Below the pieces are notes generated by a model. It saw only the letters and a list, made by a program, of their open reading frames with translations. It was not told the DNA's origin and did not search any database. The position numbers and the translations under genes are program-made. Shown here one piece after another: positions 27,056 through 35,873 of a DNA stretch of 64,000 nt (positions are counted from its first letter, which is position 1; each line of letters starts with the position of its first letter). The stretch comes from JAIBJN01 sp963775625. Its GTDB lineage: Bacteria; Actinomycetota; Thermoleophilia; Gaiellales; Gaiellaceae. The DNA lies in contig CAVZJM010000002.1 in assembly GCA_963775625.1 (NCBI GenBank), positions 372,001 through 436,000 of the forward strand, given 5' to 3'.

Positions 27056-27541
27056 ATGCAGGAGATGGTCATCTACGGCGTCAGCTTCGACATGGTCGGC
27101 AAGCAGCCGATCGTCTTGCTCAAGACCGCCGACGGGAACAAGTTTCTGCCGATCTGGATCGGCCATCCCGAGGCGGCCGCCATCCTCATGAAGCTGCAAG
27201 GCGCGGGGACCCCGCGGCCGATGAGCCACGACCTCTTCACCGACATCCTCTCCCAGCTCGAGGCCCGCGTCGTCAAGATCGCGGTCACGGAGCTCCGGGA
27301 GAACACGTTCTACGCGCAGATCACGGTGGCGGTGGACGGCACCGAGATCGAGATCGACTCTCGCCCGAGCGACGCCATCGCCCTGGCCGTGCGCGCCGAC
27401 GCGCCCATCTTCGCCGCGGAGTCGGTGATCGAGGAGAGCGCCATCGAGTTCGAGCACGAGGACGTGAACGAGGAAGAGGTCGTCGAGGAGTTCAAGAAGT
27501 TCCTCGACGAGGTCAAGCCCGAGGACTTCGGGGCGGACTAG
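27056..27541 (+). CDS. Bifunctional nuclease family protein (DUF151)
   Basis: 161 residues from ATG 27056. The BFN domain fills most of the protein: MVIYGVSFDMVGKQPIVLLK, PIWIGHPEAAAI, RPMSHDLFTDILSQL and IDSRPSDAIALAVRADAPIF. An acidic C-terminal tail follows. Plant and bacterial homologues have RNase/DNase activity. A TATGAT hexamer (27034-27039) and GAGG 8 bp before 27056 support this start over ATG 27035, which lies within the hexamer. It stands alone after the tRNA and converges with a chorismate mutase gene 5 bp away. Confidence 0.9.
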   Translation: MQEMVIYGVSFDMVGKQPIVLLKTADGNKFLPIWIGHPEAAAILMKLQGAGTPRPMSHDLFTDILSQLEARVVKIAVTELRENTFYAQITVAVDGTEIEIDSRPSDAIALAVRADAPIFAAESVIEESAIEFEHEDVNEEEVVEEFKKFLDEVKPEDFGAD

Positions 27542-27546
27542 TCCTC

Positions 27547-27831
27547 CTAGGAGTCGAGCTCGCGCTTGGTGAGCGCGAGCAGGCCGGTGAAGAGCTCGCG
27601 GAGGCCGGCCTCGGTGAGCGGGCCGGGGTTCGCCGCGGCGAGCTCGGCGAGCAGGCGCTCCTCGCGCTCCTGGTCGACGAAGTCCCAGCCCTGTGCGAGC
27701 TTGTGCTCCCGCAGCGCCCGCACGAGCTCGACGCGCTCGTTCGCTGCCGCCAGGATGGCCAGGTCGAGGCGCGTGACGCGCTCACGCAGCTCGCGGACGA
27801 CGGGATCGTGCTCAGGGTCGCTCGGCCGCAC
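27547..27831 (-). CDS. Chorismate mutase, AroQ type
   Basis: 94 residues, all-helical AroQ fold. LRERVTRLDLAILAAANERVELV supplies the helix-1 Arg and related residues, followed by DFVDQEREERLLAEL (conserved Asp/Arg/Glu positions) and a final helix LFTGLLALTKREL. It converts chorismate to prephenate for Phe and Tyr. The GTG start at 27831 is 18 bp after the CPBP gene. It is last of a five-gene minus-strand run with no other aromatic gene. Confidence 0.88.
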   Translation of the reverse strand: MRPSDPEHDPVVRELRERVTRLDLAILAAANERVELVRALREHKLAQGWDFVDQEREERLLAELAAANPGPLTEAGLRELFTGLLALTKRELDS

Positions 27832-27849
27832 GGCTGCAAGGATAGGCCG

Positions 27850-28524
27850 TCAGGAGCCCGCGGTCCAGGAGAGGACGAGCGCGACGACCCCGAGGGCGTT
27901 GTAGGCGGCGTGCCCGATGTAGACGGGCCAGATGCTCGCCGACCGCAGCCGCACCCAGGCCAGGCCGATCCCGAAGAGGACGAGCGGGGGCAGCGCTCCC
28001 AGGACCCCGTGCACGAGCCCGAAGATCACGCCGGTGACGAGGATCGCCACGACCCCTCCGTAGAGCATGAGGACGCGAACGCCCAGGCCTCGGAAGAAGA
28101 GCTCCTCCGCGAAGGGCCCGAGCAGGATCAGGACGAGCGTGTTTGCGACGAAGGCGCCGGCATGCTCCGGCTGCCAGCGGTCGGCGCCGAGGCCCTGATC
28201 CTCGCCGCCGTGGAGGAACGGCTCGACGGCGATCGCGACGATGGTCGTGGCGACGACGATCCCGAACGAGATCCAGACCCAGCGCAGCCGAAACCTGCGG
28301 AAGCCGAGCGCGTCCGTGCGACTCGGGTAGGCACCTGCGATCGCGAACGAGACGCCGATCATCAGCCCGTAGAAGATGACACCCCCGATCGCCAGGTCGG
28401 TGTCGAAGAGAACGTCCCCGCCGTCCGAGCCGGAGCCCTGACTGGCGCCCACGAACGCCAGGAGCACGAGCATGCTCGAGATGCCCAGCCAGACGACCGC
28501 CGGCCAGGTCTTATGCCTGTGCAA
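27850..28524 (-). CDS. CPBP-family intramembrane metalloprotease (CAAX/ABI)
   Basis: 224 residues from TTG 28524, which overlaps the preceding PLP-enzyme gene by 14 bp. About six membrane segments are visible. The protease motifs are GPFAEELFFRGLGVRVL (EExxxR), FGLVHGVLG (second His motif), and HAAYNALGV (HxxxN). Such proteins include Rce1-like proteases and bacteriocin-immunity proteins; the substrate here is unknown. An internal ATG at about 28473 is an alternative start that would shorten the first membrane helix. Confidence 0.85.
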   Translation of the reverse strand: MHRHKTWPAVVWLGISSMLVLLAFVGASQGSGSDGGDVLFDTDLAIGGVIFYGLMIGVSFAIAGAYPSRTDALGFRRFRLRWVWISFGIVVATTIVAIAVEPFLHGGEDQGLGADRWQPEHAGAFVANTLVLILLGPFAEELFFRGLGVRVLMLYGGVVAILVTGVIFGLVHGVLGALPPLVLFGIGLAWVRLRSASIWPVYIGHAAYNALGVVALVLSWTAGS

Positions 28525-29674
28525 GCGCCTGGTCGAGGTCGGCGACGATGTCGCCGGCGTCCTCGCAGCCGACGGAGAGGCGCAGGAGACCTGCCGAGAC
28601 GCCGGCCGCGGCCAGCTGCTCCGGCGAGTACTGGCGGTGGCTCGTCGAGGCCGGGTGGTGCAGCACCGTGTCCACTCCGCCGAGGCTCGTCGCCCGGCCG
28701 CAGAGCTGGAGGGCGTCCATGAACCGCTCTCCGGCCTCCCGACCGCCTTCGAGCTCGAAGGCCAGCATGCCGCCGAAACCGTCGAGCTGGCGCCGCGCAA
28801 GGTCGTGCTGCGGGTAGCTCTCGAGGCCGGCGTAGAGGACGCCCGCAACCTTCGCGTGGCCCTCGAGGAAGCTCGAGACCTCGCGCGCGTTCTCGCCGGC
28901 GCGCTCGACGCGGAGCGCCAGCGTCTTCAAGCCGCGCCGGACGAGGAAGGCAGGGAACGGATCGAGAATCGAGCCGACCTCGATCTGGTGTGCTCGCGCG
29001 GCCGTGACGAGCTCGCGGCTTCCGGCGACGACGCCGGCCATGACGTCGTGGTGGCCGTTCAGGTACTTCGTTGCCGACTCACACACGAGGTCGGCGCCGA
29101 GCTCGAGCGGCCGGCAGAGCACGGGCGACGCGAAGGTGTTGTCCACGATCAGGAGCCCGTCTCCCTTCGTGGCTGCCAGCGCCGGGAGGTCGGCGAGCGG
29201 GAAGCCCGGGTTGGCCATCGTCTCGACGTAGCGCACGCGCGCCGGCCGGTCCCACGCCGCCGGGTCGGCGACGTCGAGGTAGACGATCTCCACCCCGCGA
29301 GGACGAAGCTGGGACTCGGCGAGCTGGTATGTCGTCCCGTACAGCTGCTGGGGGAGGAGCAGCGTGTCGCCGGGGCCGAGGTTGGAGTGGAGCGCCGCGC
29401 TGATCGCAGCCATCCCCGTTCCGAAGGACTGCGCGGCCTCTGCGCCCTCGAGCGCGGCCATGACGGCGTTCAGCTCCTCGACCGTCGGGTTGCGGAGCCG
29501 GGCGTAGGTGAACCCGTACTCTTCCTCGGCGATGACGGCGCCGAGCTCTGCCACGTGCTCGAAGGAGAAGGTCGTGGACGCCACGATGGGGCCGACCACG
29601 GGCTTGCCGGAGCTCTCCGGCAGCGGAGGCGTGTGGATCGCGCGCGTTGACGGGCCCAGCCTGCGCTTGCTCAT
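28511..29674 (-). CDS. PLP-dependent Cys/Met metabolism enzyme (cystathionine gamma-synthase/lyase family)
   Basis: 387 residues. Fold-type I PLP enzyme: YARLRNPTVEELNAVMAALEGAEAAQSFGTGMAAI, VDNTFASPVLCRPLELGADL, and the Schiff-base Lys in CESATKYLNGHHDVMAG. The C-terminal domain contains SLGGVDTVLHHPASTSH. The family includes MetB, MetC-like lyases, methionine gamma-lyase and O-acetylhomoserine sulfhydrylase; I cannot separate them by eye. ATG 29674 overlaps the upstream HAD gene's stop (ATGA). Confidence 0.88.
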   Translation of the reverse strand: MSKRRLGPSTRAIHTPPLPESSGKPVVGPIVASTTFSFEHVAELGAVIAEEEYGFTYARLRNPTVEELNAVMAALEGAEAAQSFGTGMAAISAALHSNLGPGDTLLLPQQLYGTTYQLAESQLRPRGVEIVYLDVADPAAWDRPARVRYVETMANPGFPLADLPALAATKGDGLLIVDNTFASPVLCRPLELGADLVCESATKYLNGHHDVMAGVVAGSRELVTAARAHQIEVGSILDPFPAFLVRRGLKTLALRVERAGENAREVSSFLEGHAKVAGVLYAGLESYPQHDLARRQLDGFGGMLAFELEGGREAGERFMDALQLCGRATSLGGVDTVLHHPASTSHRQYSPEQLAAAGVSAGLLRLSVGCEDAGDIVADLDQALAQA

Positions 29675-30331
29675 GGTCGTCGGCCCAGTCCGAGCCGTTC
29701 CGGGAGCGTAGCGAGCGGCACCGGCTCGAAGGCCATGCCGGCCGCCGCCGCGCCCTTCCGGTCGCCATCACCGTCGCCGACGTGGAGCGCGCGCTCGGGC
29801 GGAACTCCCAGGCGCTCGAGCGCGGCGGCGAAGACGCCGGTGTCCGGCTTTGCCACCCCCACCTCGGCGGAGCTGACGATCTCGGTGAAGAGGCCGGCCA
29901 GTCCCGCTCGCTCGAGGTGGCCTCTGAGGGACACGTCCCAGTTGGAGACGCAGGCGAGGACGAGCCCGGCCTGCCGAAGGCGTTCGAGCGCAGGCGCCGC
30001 TCCGGCCAGGGGGCGGAAGACGATGCCGGCGAGGAAGGAAGGCGCGAACTCGGCAGGATCGAGCTCGGCCTCGGCGTGCTCGAGGAAGACTGCGGTGCAG
30101 CGCCGCCCCAGGTCGGCGAGGCTCTCCTCGTCGCGACCTTCGAGCGTGCGGGGGAGGTAGTAGGCGACCTCGGCCTGGAAGGCGGCCGCGACCTCGCCCA
30201 GCTCTGCGCTCGACGCCGTGCTCGGCAAGCGAGCGCCGGAGCCGTGGCGCCGGGTCGTCGAGCTCGACCAGCGTTCCCATCGCGTCGACCGTGACCGCGT
30301 CGAGCGAGCTAGCTGTCGGCCTGGAATGCAT
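29671..30331 (-). pseudogene. HAD-superfamily hydrolase, frame-disrupted near its N-terminus
   Basis: The first 42 or so codons from ATG 30331 read LDAVTVDAMGTLVELDDP (HAD motif I with nucleophile Asp) and RRSLAEHGVE. The rest, in the next frame, reads AELGEVAAAFQAEVAYYLPRTL, CVSNWDVSLRGHL (motif II), EVGVAKPDTGVF (Lys motif III) and HVGDGDGDRKGA (motif IV). The frames meet at GAGCGCAGAG (30205-30212 region); dropping one base, or adding GC, gives a continuous protein of about 219 residues. The ATG overlaps the preceding lipoprotein gene by 23 bp. A sequencing indel and a real lesion are both possible. Confidence 0.75.
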
Positions 30332-31241
30332 CAGGGTGCAGGGCCCTGGCAACTCGCTCCAGCGCCTGGGCGACGTAAGGGCCCGCCCGTTGGACGAGAT
30401 CGGAGGGAAGCACGCGGAAGCTCCCGTTCTCGACCGCGGTCAGCTTGGCCGTTCGAGGATCGCGCCGCAGGCTCCTCAACGTCACGCGGCTGTCCGAGGT
30501 GGCCAGGTAGACCTCCGGGTCGAGCTGGCGCAGGCGGCTGAGCGGAAACGGCTCTCCACCGGCGGTCTCGTCGGCGATGTTCTCGCCGCGAGCCCTGACG
30601 ACGAGGTCACCGAGCAGCGACTGCGGCGGGGCGGGGACGAAGAAGCCCGTGTCGACGAAGGTCGTGGGCGCCGGCTCCTCGGCGATGCGATCCTCGACCA
30701 CCGCGACCTCGGAGCGGATCCGGGAAGCGACGGTTCTGGCCTCGACCGGCTCGCCGACCAGGAAGCCGAGCTCGTGGGTCGCGCGCAGAATGTCCTCGAT
30801 CGACGAGCCCGGCTGGACGTAGAGCGGCGCGCCGGTCTCACGACGGACCTTCGAGACGTCGAGCTGGTCGGTGCTCGGTGCCGCCACGATCAGATCGGGC
30901 TCGAGCTCGACGACCTCGTCGACACGGATCCGGCGGTTGGGGGACACGACCTCGACGGCGGAGGCAGGAGCCTGCCTCGGGCCGTCGCCCTTGGCGATGC
31001 CGGCCGGGATGCCCACGAGGCGGTCGCCCGCCCCGAGCGCGATGACGAGCTCGGCGGCGCCCGGATCGAGCGCCACGATGCGCTCGGGCCGGCTCTGGAG
31101 GACGGTCGGCTGTTCCCCGGCGCCCTGCACGGTGACCGGGTACGGCTGCTCCAGCTCACCGAGCGGCTCCGAGCGCGCGCCGCAGCCGACGGCGAGAAGG
31201 AGCACGCCGGCCATGCTCAGAAAGACGAGGCACGCCCTCAC
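30309..31241 (-). CDS. ABC-transporter periplasmic binding lipoprotein, BtuF/FhuD type
   Basis: About 310 residues from GTG 31241. Lipoprotein signal LVFLSMAGVLLLAVGC with lipobox AVGC. Two-lobed TroA/BtuF fold: RIVALDPGAAELVIALGAGDRLVGIP, VVELEPDLIVAA, VDTGFF, and the C-terminal EVYLATSDS. Family members bind cobalamin, ferric siderophores or haem; no permease or ATPase gene is nearby, so the ligand is unknown. An alternative GTG at 31253 adds four residues. CATAGT 10 bp before 31241 may be its -10. It heads a minus-strand run and diverges from the DUF2203 gene. Confidence 0.85.
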   Translation of the reverse strand: MRACLVFLSMAGVLLLAVGCGARSEPLGELEQPYPVTVQGAGEQPTVLQSRPERIVALDPGAAELVIALGAGDRLVGIPAGIAKGDGPRQAPASAVEVVSPNRRIRVDEVVELEPDLIVAAPSTDQLDVSKVRRETGAPLYVQPGSSIEDILRATHELGFLVGEPVEARTVASRIRSEVAVVEDRIAEEPAPTTFVDTGFFVPAPPQSLLGDLVVRARGENIADETAGGEPFPLSRLRQLDPEVYLATSDSRVTLRSLRRDPRTAKLTAVENGSFRVLPSDLVQRAGPYVAQALERVARALHPDAFQADS

Positions 31242-31254
31242 GTCGCTTGGCACT

Positions 31255-31668
31255 ATGGCGAAGATGCAGCTCTTCACGCAGGAGGAGGCGAATGCGGCGT
31301 TGCCCGAGGTGCGGGCGCTCGCCGAGCGGCTCGTGGACGAGCGGCAAGCGCTCGTCGCTCTCGGCGGGGAGCTCGAGGCGATGCAGACCCTGATTGGCGG
31401 GAACGGGGGGAGCCTCGACCCGAGCCGCGTCGGCGAGCTGCAGGAGGCTGTCGCACGCGCTGCGGCCGGCGTGGCCAACCTCGTCGACGCGATCCACGAG
31501 CTCGGCGTTCAGGTGAAGGATCTCGACCGGGGGCTGGTCGACTTCCCCGCCCGCCACCCGGAGAGCGGCGACACGGTGCTCCTCTGCTGGGAGCTCGGCG
31601 AGCCCGAGGTCGCCCATTGGCACGAGCTCGAGACGGGATTCGCCGGCAGGAAGCCGCTCCCCTTCTAG
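31255..31668 (+). CDS. DUF2203 family protein
   Basis: 137 residues. MQLFTQEEANAALPEVRALAERLVDERQAL is the family opening, followed by a helical middle and LGVQVKDLDRGLVDFPARHPESGDTVLLCWELGEPEVAHWHELETGFAGRKPLPF spread to the end. Function is unknown. The two conserved halves (long helices, then a DFPA...W-E-GE...HWH motif) suggest a small cytosolic protein. ATG at 31255 or 31264 is possible. The start is 13 bp from the divergent lipoprotein start. Confidence 0.8.
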   Translation: MAKMQLFTQEEANAALPEVRALAERLVDERQALVALGGELEAMQTLIGGNGGSLDPSRVGELQEAVARAAAGVANLVDAIHELGVQVKDLDRGLVDFPARHPESGDTVLLCWELGEPEVAHWHELETGFAGRKPLPF

Positions 31669-31682
31669 AGAACTCCGTGGTG

Positions 31683-32438
31683 ATGGACACCGTGTGGATC
31701 CAGCGGCTTGCAGTCGCCGGCGCCGTGCTGCTCGTGACCCTGATCGTCGCGCGGATCGCCGACCGGATGATCGCCAGGCGCTTCAAGCTGCGTCCCGAGA
31801 CGCTCACCGTCTACCGGGTCATCCGCAGGAGCGTCCTCGCGGTGATCATCGGCGTCGGGGTGCTGAGCGCCCTTCTCGTCATCCCTGCGGTGCAGACCGT
31901 GGCGGCGAGCATCCTCGCCTCCTCCGCCGTGATCGCCCTCGTGGTCGGCCTGGCGGCGCAGACGACCCTGTCGAACTTCGTCGCCGGGATCCTGGTCGCG
32001 TTCGCCCAGCCGCTCCGGCTCGGGGACAACGTCGCGGTCGCCGGAGCGGGGGGCACCGTGCAGCAGATCGGGCTCACCTACACGGTCATCCGTGCCCCCG
32101 ACGGCGCGCGCTACTACGTGCCGAACGCCAAGCTCGCCTCCGATACCATCAGGAACGCGACCATTGCAGGTGCGGAGCATCTGGCCGCGGTGAAAGTTGC
32201 CGTGCCACTCAGCGCCGACCTCGATCGTGTCCTCGAGCTCCTGCTCGAGGAGGCCAAACGACTTCCGGATGATGTGATCGTGCGAGAACCAACTGTCTAC
32301 GTGAGCCAGGTCGACCAGGACGAGATCGTCGTCACGGTGGAGACCTGGGCCCGGAGCGCGCCGCAGGCGACCGAGCTTGCCTCGACGCTTCGCCGCGCCG
32401 TCGTCGACCGGCTCAAGACCGAGGGGATCTACACGTGA
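31683..32438 (+). CDS. Small-conductance mechanosensitive channel (MscS family)
   Basis: 251 residues. Three membrane helices: VWIQRLAVAGAVLLVTLIVARI, SVLAVIIGVGVLSALLVI, and TM3 with ILASSAVIALVVGLAAQTTLSNFVAGILV. The beta domain starts FAQPLRLGDNVAV and contains YYVPNAKLASDTIRN. A mixed alpha/beta C-terminal domain follows. It opens under membrane tension to relieve osmotic shock. Its stop overlaps the PBP start (GTGA), so channel and cell-wall synthase are coupled. Confidence 0.93.
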   Translation: MDTVWIQRLAVAGAVLLVTLIVARIADRMIARRFKLRPETLTVYRVIRRSVLAVIIGVGVLSALLVIPAVQTVAASILASSAVIALVVGLAAQTTLSNFVAGILVAFAQPLRLGDNVAVAGAGGTVQQIGLTYTVIRAPDGARYYVPNAKLASDTIRNATIAGAEHLAAVKVAVPLSADLDRVLELLLEEAKRLPDDVIVREPTVYVSQVDQDEIVVTVETWARSAPQATELASTLRRAVVDRLKTEGIYT

Positions 32439-34636
32439 CCGGAAACGGGCGCAACGGTGCGCCGACCGGAAACGGCACCGGCAAGAACGGAAACGGGCAG
32501 CGGGCGGCGGACAACCGCAACCGCCGCCGCCGCCGCAACCGCCGCCGCCGAGACCGGGCCCAGTCGCGCCGCTTCGTCATCGTCATCGTCATCGCGATCC
32601 TCCTCACGGGCGGCGGCGTCCTCGCGGCCGGGGCGTTCACCGGCGCGCAGGCCTTCATCAACAGCTGCTCGCTCGCGTCGCTGAAGCCGGTCTCGATCGG
32701 CGAGAACTCGTTCGTCTACGCCGCCGACGGCTCGTTGCTCGGGTCGATTCCGGCGGAGCAGAACCGCCAGCCGGTCGCGCTCGACCAGATGTCGCTGCTC
32801 CTCGCGCAGGCCACCGTGGCGATCGAGGACAAGCGCTTCTACTCGCACTCCGGCGTCGACTACGAGGGCATCATCCGTGCCGCCGTGAAGAACCTGCAGG
32901 AGGGCGAGATCGTCCAGGGCGGCTCGACGCTGACGCAGCAGCTCGTCCGCAACCTCTACATCGGGCGCGACGTCTCCTGGGAGCGCAAGACCAAGGAGGC
33001 CTGTCTCGCGCTGAAGCTCGAGGACGAGGGCCTGCCGAATCTCTGGGGAGCGACGCCGGCCGGGCTGACGCCGGACGAGCTGAAGCGATGGCGCAAGGAC
33101 CGGATCCTCGAGACCTACCTGAACCAGGTGTACTTCGGGGCTCATGCCTACGGGGCCGAGGCGGCAGCGCAGACCTATTTCTCGAAGCACGCCGCCAACC
33201 TCAACCTGGAGGAGGCGGCGCTGATCGCCGGGTTGCCCCAGGCGCCGTCGGTCTTCGACCCCTTCCAGAACCCGGACCAGGCTCTCGCGCGCCGCAACGA
33301 CGTGCTCAGGGCCATGCGCGACGCCGACGCCATCAGCGAGTCGGCATTCCAGGCGGCTCTCGCGCAGCCGGTCGAGCTCGACCGGGGCCAGATCTACACG
33401 AGGATCCGGGAGCCGTTCTTCTTCAGCTACGTCCGCGAGCTGCTCATCGACAAGTACGGCGCCACGGCGGTGCGAGGCGGCGGCCTCAAGGTCTACACGA
33501 CGATCAACCCGCGCTACCAGCGCATCGCCATCGATTCCATGAAGGACGTGCTCAACCAGTCGGGCGACCCGGCCTCGGCGATCGTGTCCGTCAACCCCGA
33601 GAACGGCGCGATCAGGGCGATGACCGCGGTCGTCCCGGGCAAGAAGGAGATCCAGTTCAACCTCGCGGCGCAGGGCCGGCGCCAGTCGGGCTCCTCCTTC
33701 AAGACGTTCGTGCTCACCGAGGCGATCCGGCAGGGGATCAACCCGTACACGACCAAGTACCTCTCCGCGCCCTTCCACTGGCAGCCCGACCCGAACTCTG
33801 AGCCATGGGACGTGGCGACCTACAGCCACTCCTACATCGGCGCGGTGCCGATCGCCACCGCGACGCTCAGCTCGGACAACACCGTCTTCGCGCGCCTGAC
33901 GCTCGACGTCGGCCCCGAGAACGTCGTCCGGGTGGCGAAGCAGATGGGGATCGAGACCGAGCTCCTGCCGGTCGCGTCCATCGGGCTCGGCTCGAACGCC
34001 GTGTCGGTCCTCGAGATGGCCTCGGCGTACGCCACGCTCGCGGCCGGCGGCGTCCACTCCGAGCCCATGGCGATTCGCAAGGTCGTCCTGGCCGACGGCA
34101 CCGTCGACAGGGACGCCGGCTGGGGCGTCTCGAAGCGAAAGCGCGTCATGCCCGACGGCGTCGCCTACGAGGTGACGCGCATCCTGCAGAACAACGTCAC
34201 GGGCGGAACCGGGACCGGCGCGAACTACGGCGATCCGGCCGCAGCGGGGAAGACGGGCACGACGGACAACTCGGCCGACGCGTGGTTCGCGGGCTACACG
34301 CCGAAGGCATCCACCGTCGTCTGGGTCGGCTATCCGAACGCGCAGATCTCGATGACGAGCGTCCATGGCATCACCGTGACCGGTGGCTCGTTCCCCGCGT
34401 CGATCTGGCGGCTCTTCATGTCGCGCGCGCTCCGCGACCTCGCCCGGGCCGGTTGGCCGTATCCCAAGAACCCCGCCGTCTGGGTGCCGTTCGAGGGTGA
34501 GTTTGCGTTCGTCGGCGCACCGCCCAAGCCGAAGAAGGACAAGGACGAGGACACCGGCGAGACCCCGCCTTCGACGACCACGGCGCCTCCGCCGACTACG
34601 ACTGAGCCACCCCCCACCACCACCGAGGGCCGGTAG
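32435..34636 (+). CDS. Class A penicillin-binding protein (transglycosylase/transpeptidase)
   Basis: 733 residues. A basic cytosolic head (residues 30-46 mostly Arg) is followed by one membrane helix (47-70). The GT51 domain has AIEDKRFYSHSGVDYEGI with catalytic Glu131, plus GGSTLTQQLVRNLY. The transpeptidase has SGSSFKTFVL (SxxK near 421), SSDNTVF (SxN), and AGKTGTTDNSADAWFAGY (KTG near 605). A Thr/Pro-rich tail ends the protein. It polymerises and cross-links peptidoglycan outside the membrane. The tail overlaps the next gene's start region. Confidence 0.96.
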   Translation: MTGNGRNGAPTGNGTGKNGNGQRAADNRNRRRRRNRRRRDRAQSRRFVIVIVIAILLTGGGVLAAGAFTGAQAFINSCSLASLKPVSIGENSFVYAADGSLLGSIPAEQNRQPVALDQMSLLLAQATVAIEDKRFYSHSGVDYEGIIRAAVKNLQEGEIVQGGSTLTQQLVRNLYIGRDVSWERKTKEACLALKLEDEGLPNLWGATPAGLTPDELKRWRKDRILETYLNQVYFGAHAYGAEAAAQTYFSKHAANLNLEEAALIAGLPQAPSVFDPFQNPDQALARRNDVLRAMRDADAISESAFQAALAQPVELDRGQIYTRIREPFFFSYVRELLIDKYGATAVRGGGLKVYTTINPRYQRIAIDSMKDVLNQSGDPASAIVSVNPENGAIRAMTAVVPGKKEIQFNLAAQGRRQSGSSFKTFVLTEAIRQGINPYTTKYLSAPFHWQPDPNSEPWDVATYSHSYIGAVPIATATLSSDNTVFARLTLDVGPENVVRVAKQMGIETELLPVASIGLGSNAVSVLEMASAYATLAAGGVHSEPMAIRKVVLADGTVDRDAGWGVSKRKRVMPDGVAYEVTRILQNNVTGGTGTGANYGDPAAAGKTGTTDNSADAWFAGYTPKASTVVWVGYPNAQISMTSVHGITVTGGSFPASIWRLFMSRALRDLARAGWPYPKNPAVWVPFEGEFAFVGAPPKPKKDKDEDTGETPPSTTTAPPPTTTEPPPTTTEGR

Positions 34637-35855
34637 CCGCGCAACCGGCCGGGCGCTCGTTGCCGGAGCGCTCGTCCTGGCGCTCACGGCGACCGCCGTC
34701 GCCTTCGCCTATCCATCTTCGTCGCCCCTCGTGCCCGAGCACGACGGGGACGACTCGAGCTGGGCCTGGCTCTATCTCGGGGCGATGGTCGCCGCGTTCG
34801 CGGCGTACCTCGCGGGCCTCTATCTGCTCGACCGGGAAGGAGGCCTCGCCCGCCGGAGAGCAGTGATCGTGCTCGCGTGCGCGATTCAGCTCCTCCCCCT
34901 GGCGGGCCCCGTTCTCCTCTCGACGGACGTCTACACGTACTGGGACTACGCGCGCATCTCGATTGAGCACGACGGCAACCCGTACGTGGACGTGCCGAGC
35001 GACTACCCGGACGACGCCGCGTATCCGCTGATGGGCTCCCACTGGCACGACACGACGTCGGTCTACGGGCCCGGCTTCACGGTTGCCTCCGAGGCGCACG
35101 CGACGGTCGTCGGGGAGTCCCCGGGCCTGGCCGCTTGGGCCTACCGGGGCCTGGCGGCGGCCGCCATGATCGCGCTCGTCCTCCTCGCGGCCCGGCTGTC
35201 TTCCAGGCCCGCGTTCGCGGCGGCGTTCGTCGGCTGGAACCCGCTCCTCGCCGTCCACTTCGCGGGAGGAGGCCACAACGACGCCTGGATGATGGCCTTC
35301 GTCCTGGCGGCGCTCGCGCTGGCCGCGGCCGGGAGGACGACGCTCGCCGGCGCCTCCTGGGCCGTGGCGATCACGATCAAGTGGGTGCCGTTGCTCTTCC
35401 TGCCGCTGCGGTTTCTCGAGGCTCGGAGGACCGGCAGGCGGATCGACCACCGCGGCTTGGCTCTGGGCCTGGTGGTGATCGTGGCAATCGCCACATGGCG
35501 ATACGGCCTGTCCTGGCTCGGTGCCGTCGGTCCGCTGGCGACGAACCTCGCCGAGGACCGCGCCTCGTATTCGATCCCGGCCAAAATCGCCTCGCTCGGC
35601 CTGTCCGAAGGCGGGGTTGCGGTCGCCTTCGCCGCAGCCTTCGTGGCCGCGTATGTCTGGCTGCTTCGCGAGGCCTGGCGGGGGCGCGCCCGGCTGGCGC
35701 TGACGGCGGGGCTCCTGCTCGTCTGCACCTCGTGGCTCGTCCCCTGGTACGCGGTGTGGGCAGTCCCTCTCGCGGCGGTGGAGGAGGATCGCACCGCGCG
35801 GGTGCTCGCGCTCGCGCTCAGCGCATACCTTCTCCCGGACGTCGTCCCGATCTAG
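34602..35855 (+). CDS. GT87-like polytopic membrane glycosyltransferase, start uncertain (CTG?)
   Basis: 417 residues from CTG 34602. About ten hydrophobic segments. The first loop carries acidic STDVYTYWDYARISIEHDGNPYVDVPSDYPDD, typical of polyprenol-phosphate-sugar-dependent GT-C transferases, and later AVHFAGGGHNDAWMMAFVLA and ITIKWVPLLFLPL fit the alpha-mannosyltransferase (GT87/MptA-like) pattern. No ATG, GTG or TTG lies close to the first helix. GTG 34497 and TTG 34503 are in frame but would add about 35 mostly basic residues deep inside the PBP gene. The sugar and acceptor are unknown; a cell-envelope glycan is plausible from the context. Confidence 0.75.
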   Translation: MSHPPPPPRAGSRATGRALVAGALVLALTATAVAFAYPSSSPLVPEHDGDDSSWAWLYLGAMVAAFAAYLAGLYLLDREGGLARRRAVIVLACAIQLLPLAGPVLLSTDVYTYWDYARISIEHDGNPYVDVPSDYPDDAAYPLMGSHWHDTTSVYGPGFTVASEAHATVVGESPGLAAWAYRGLAAAAMIALVLLAARLSSRPAFAAAFVGWNPLLAVHFAGGGHNDAWMMAFVLAALALAAAGRTTLAGASWAVAITIKWVPLLFLPLRFLEARRTGRRIDHRGLALGLVVIVAIATWRYGLSWLGAVGPLATNLAEDRASYSIPAKIASLGLSEGGVAVAFAAAFVAAYVWLLREAWRGRARLALTAGLLLVCTSWLVPWYAVWAVPLAAVEEDRTARVLALALSAYLLPDVVPI

Positions 35856-35873
35856 GGACTACGGTACGGCGTC

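Noticed and set aside
31664..31690. TAGAGAACTCC after the DUF2203 stop as a possible truncated copy of the 80-bp element
   Set aside because: Only about 9 bp match and neither the stem nor the second end is present.
34560..34636. Tandem repeat in the Thr/Pro tail of the PBP gene as a CRISPR-like or minisatellite repeat
   Set aside because: It is low-complexity coding sequence (PPTTT), common at PBP C-termini.
32429..34687. 752-residue minus-strand frame antisense to the PBP gene
   Set aside because: Shadow of the opposite strand's third-position GC; no motif seen.
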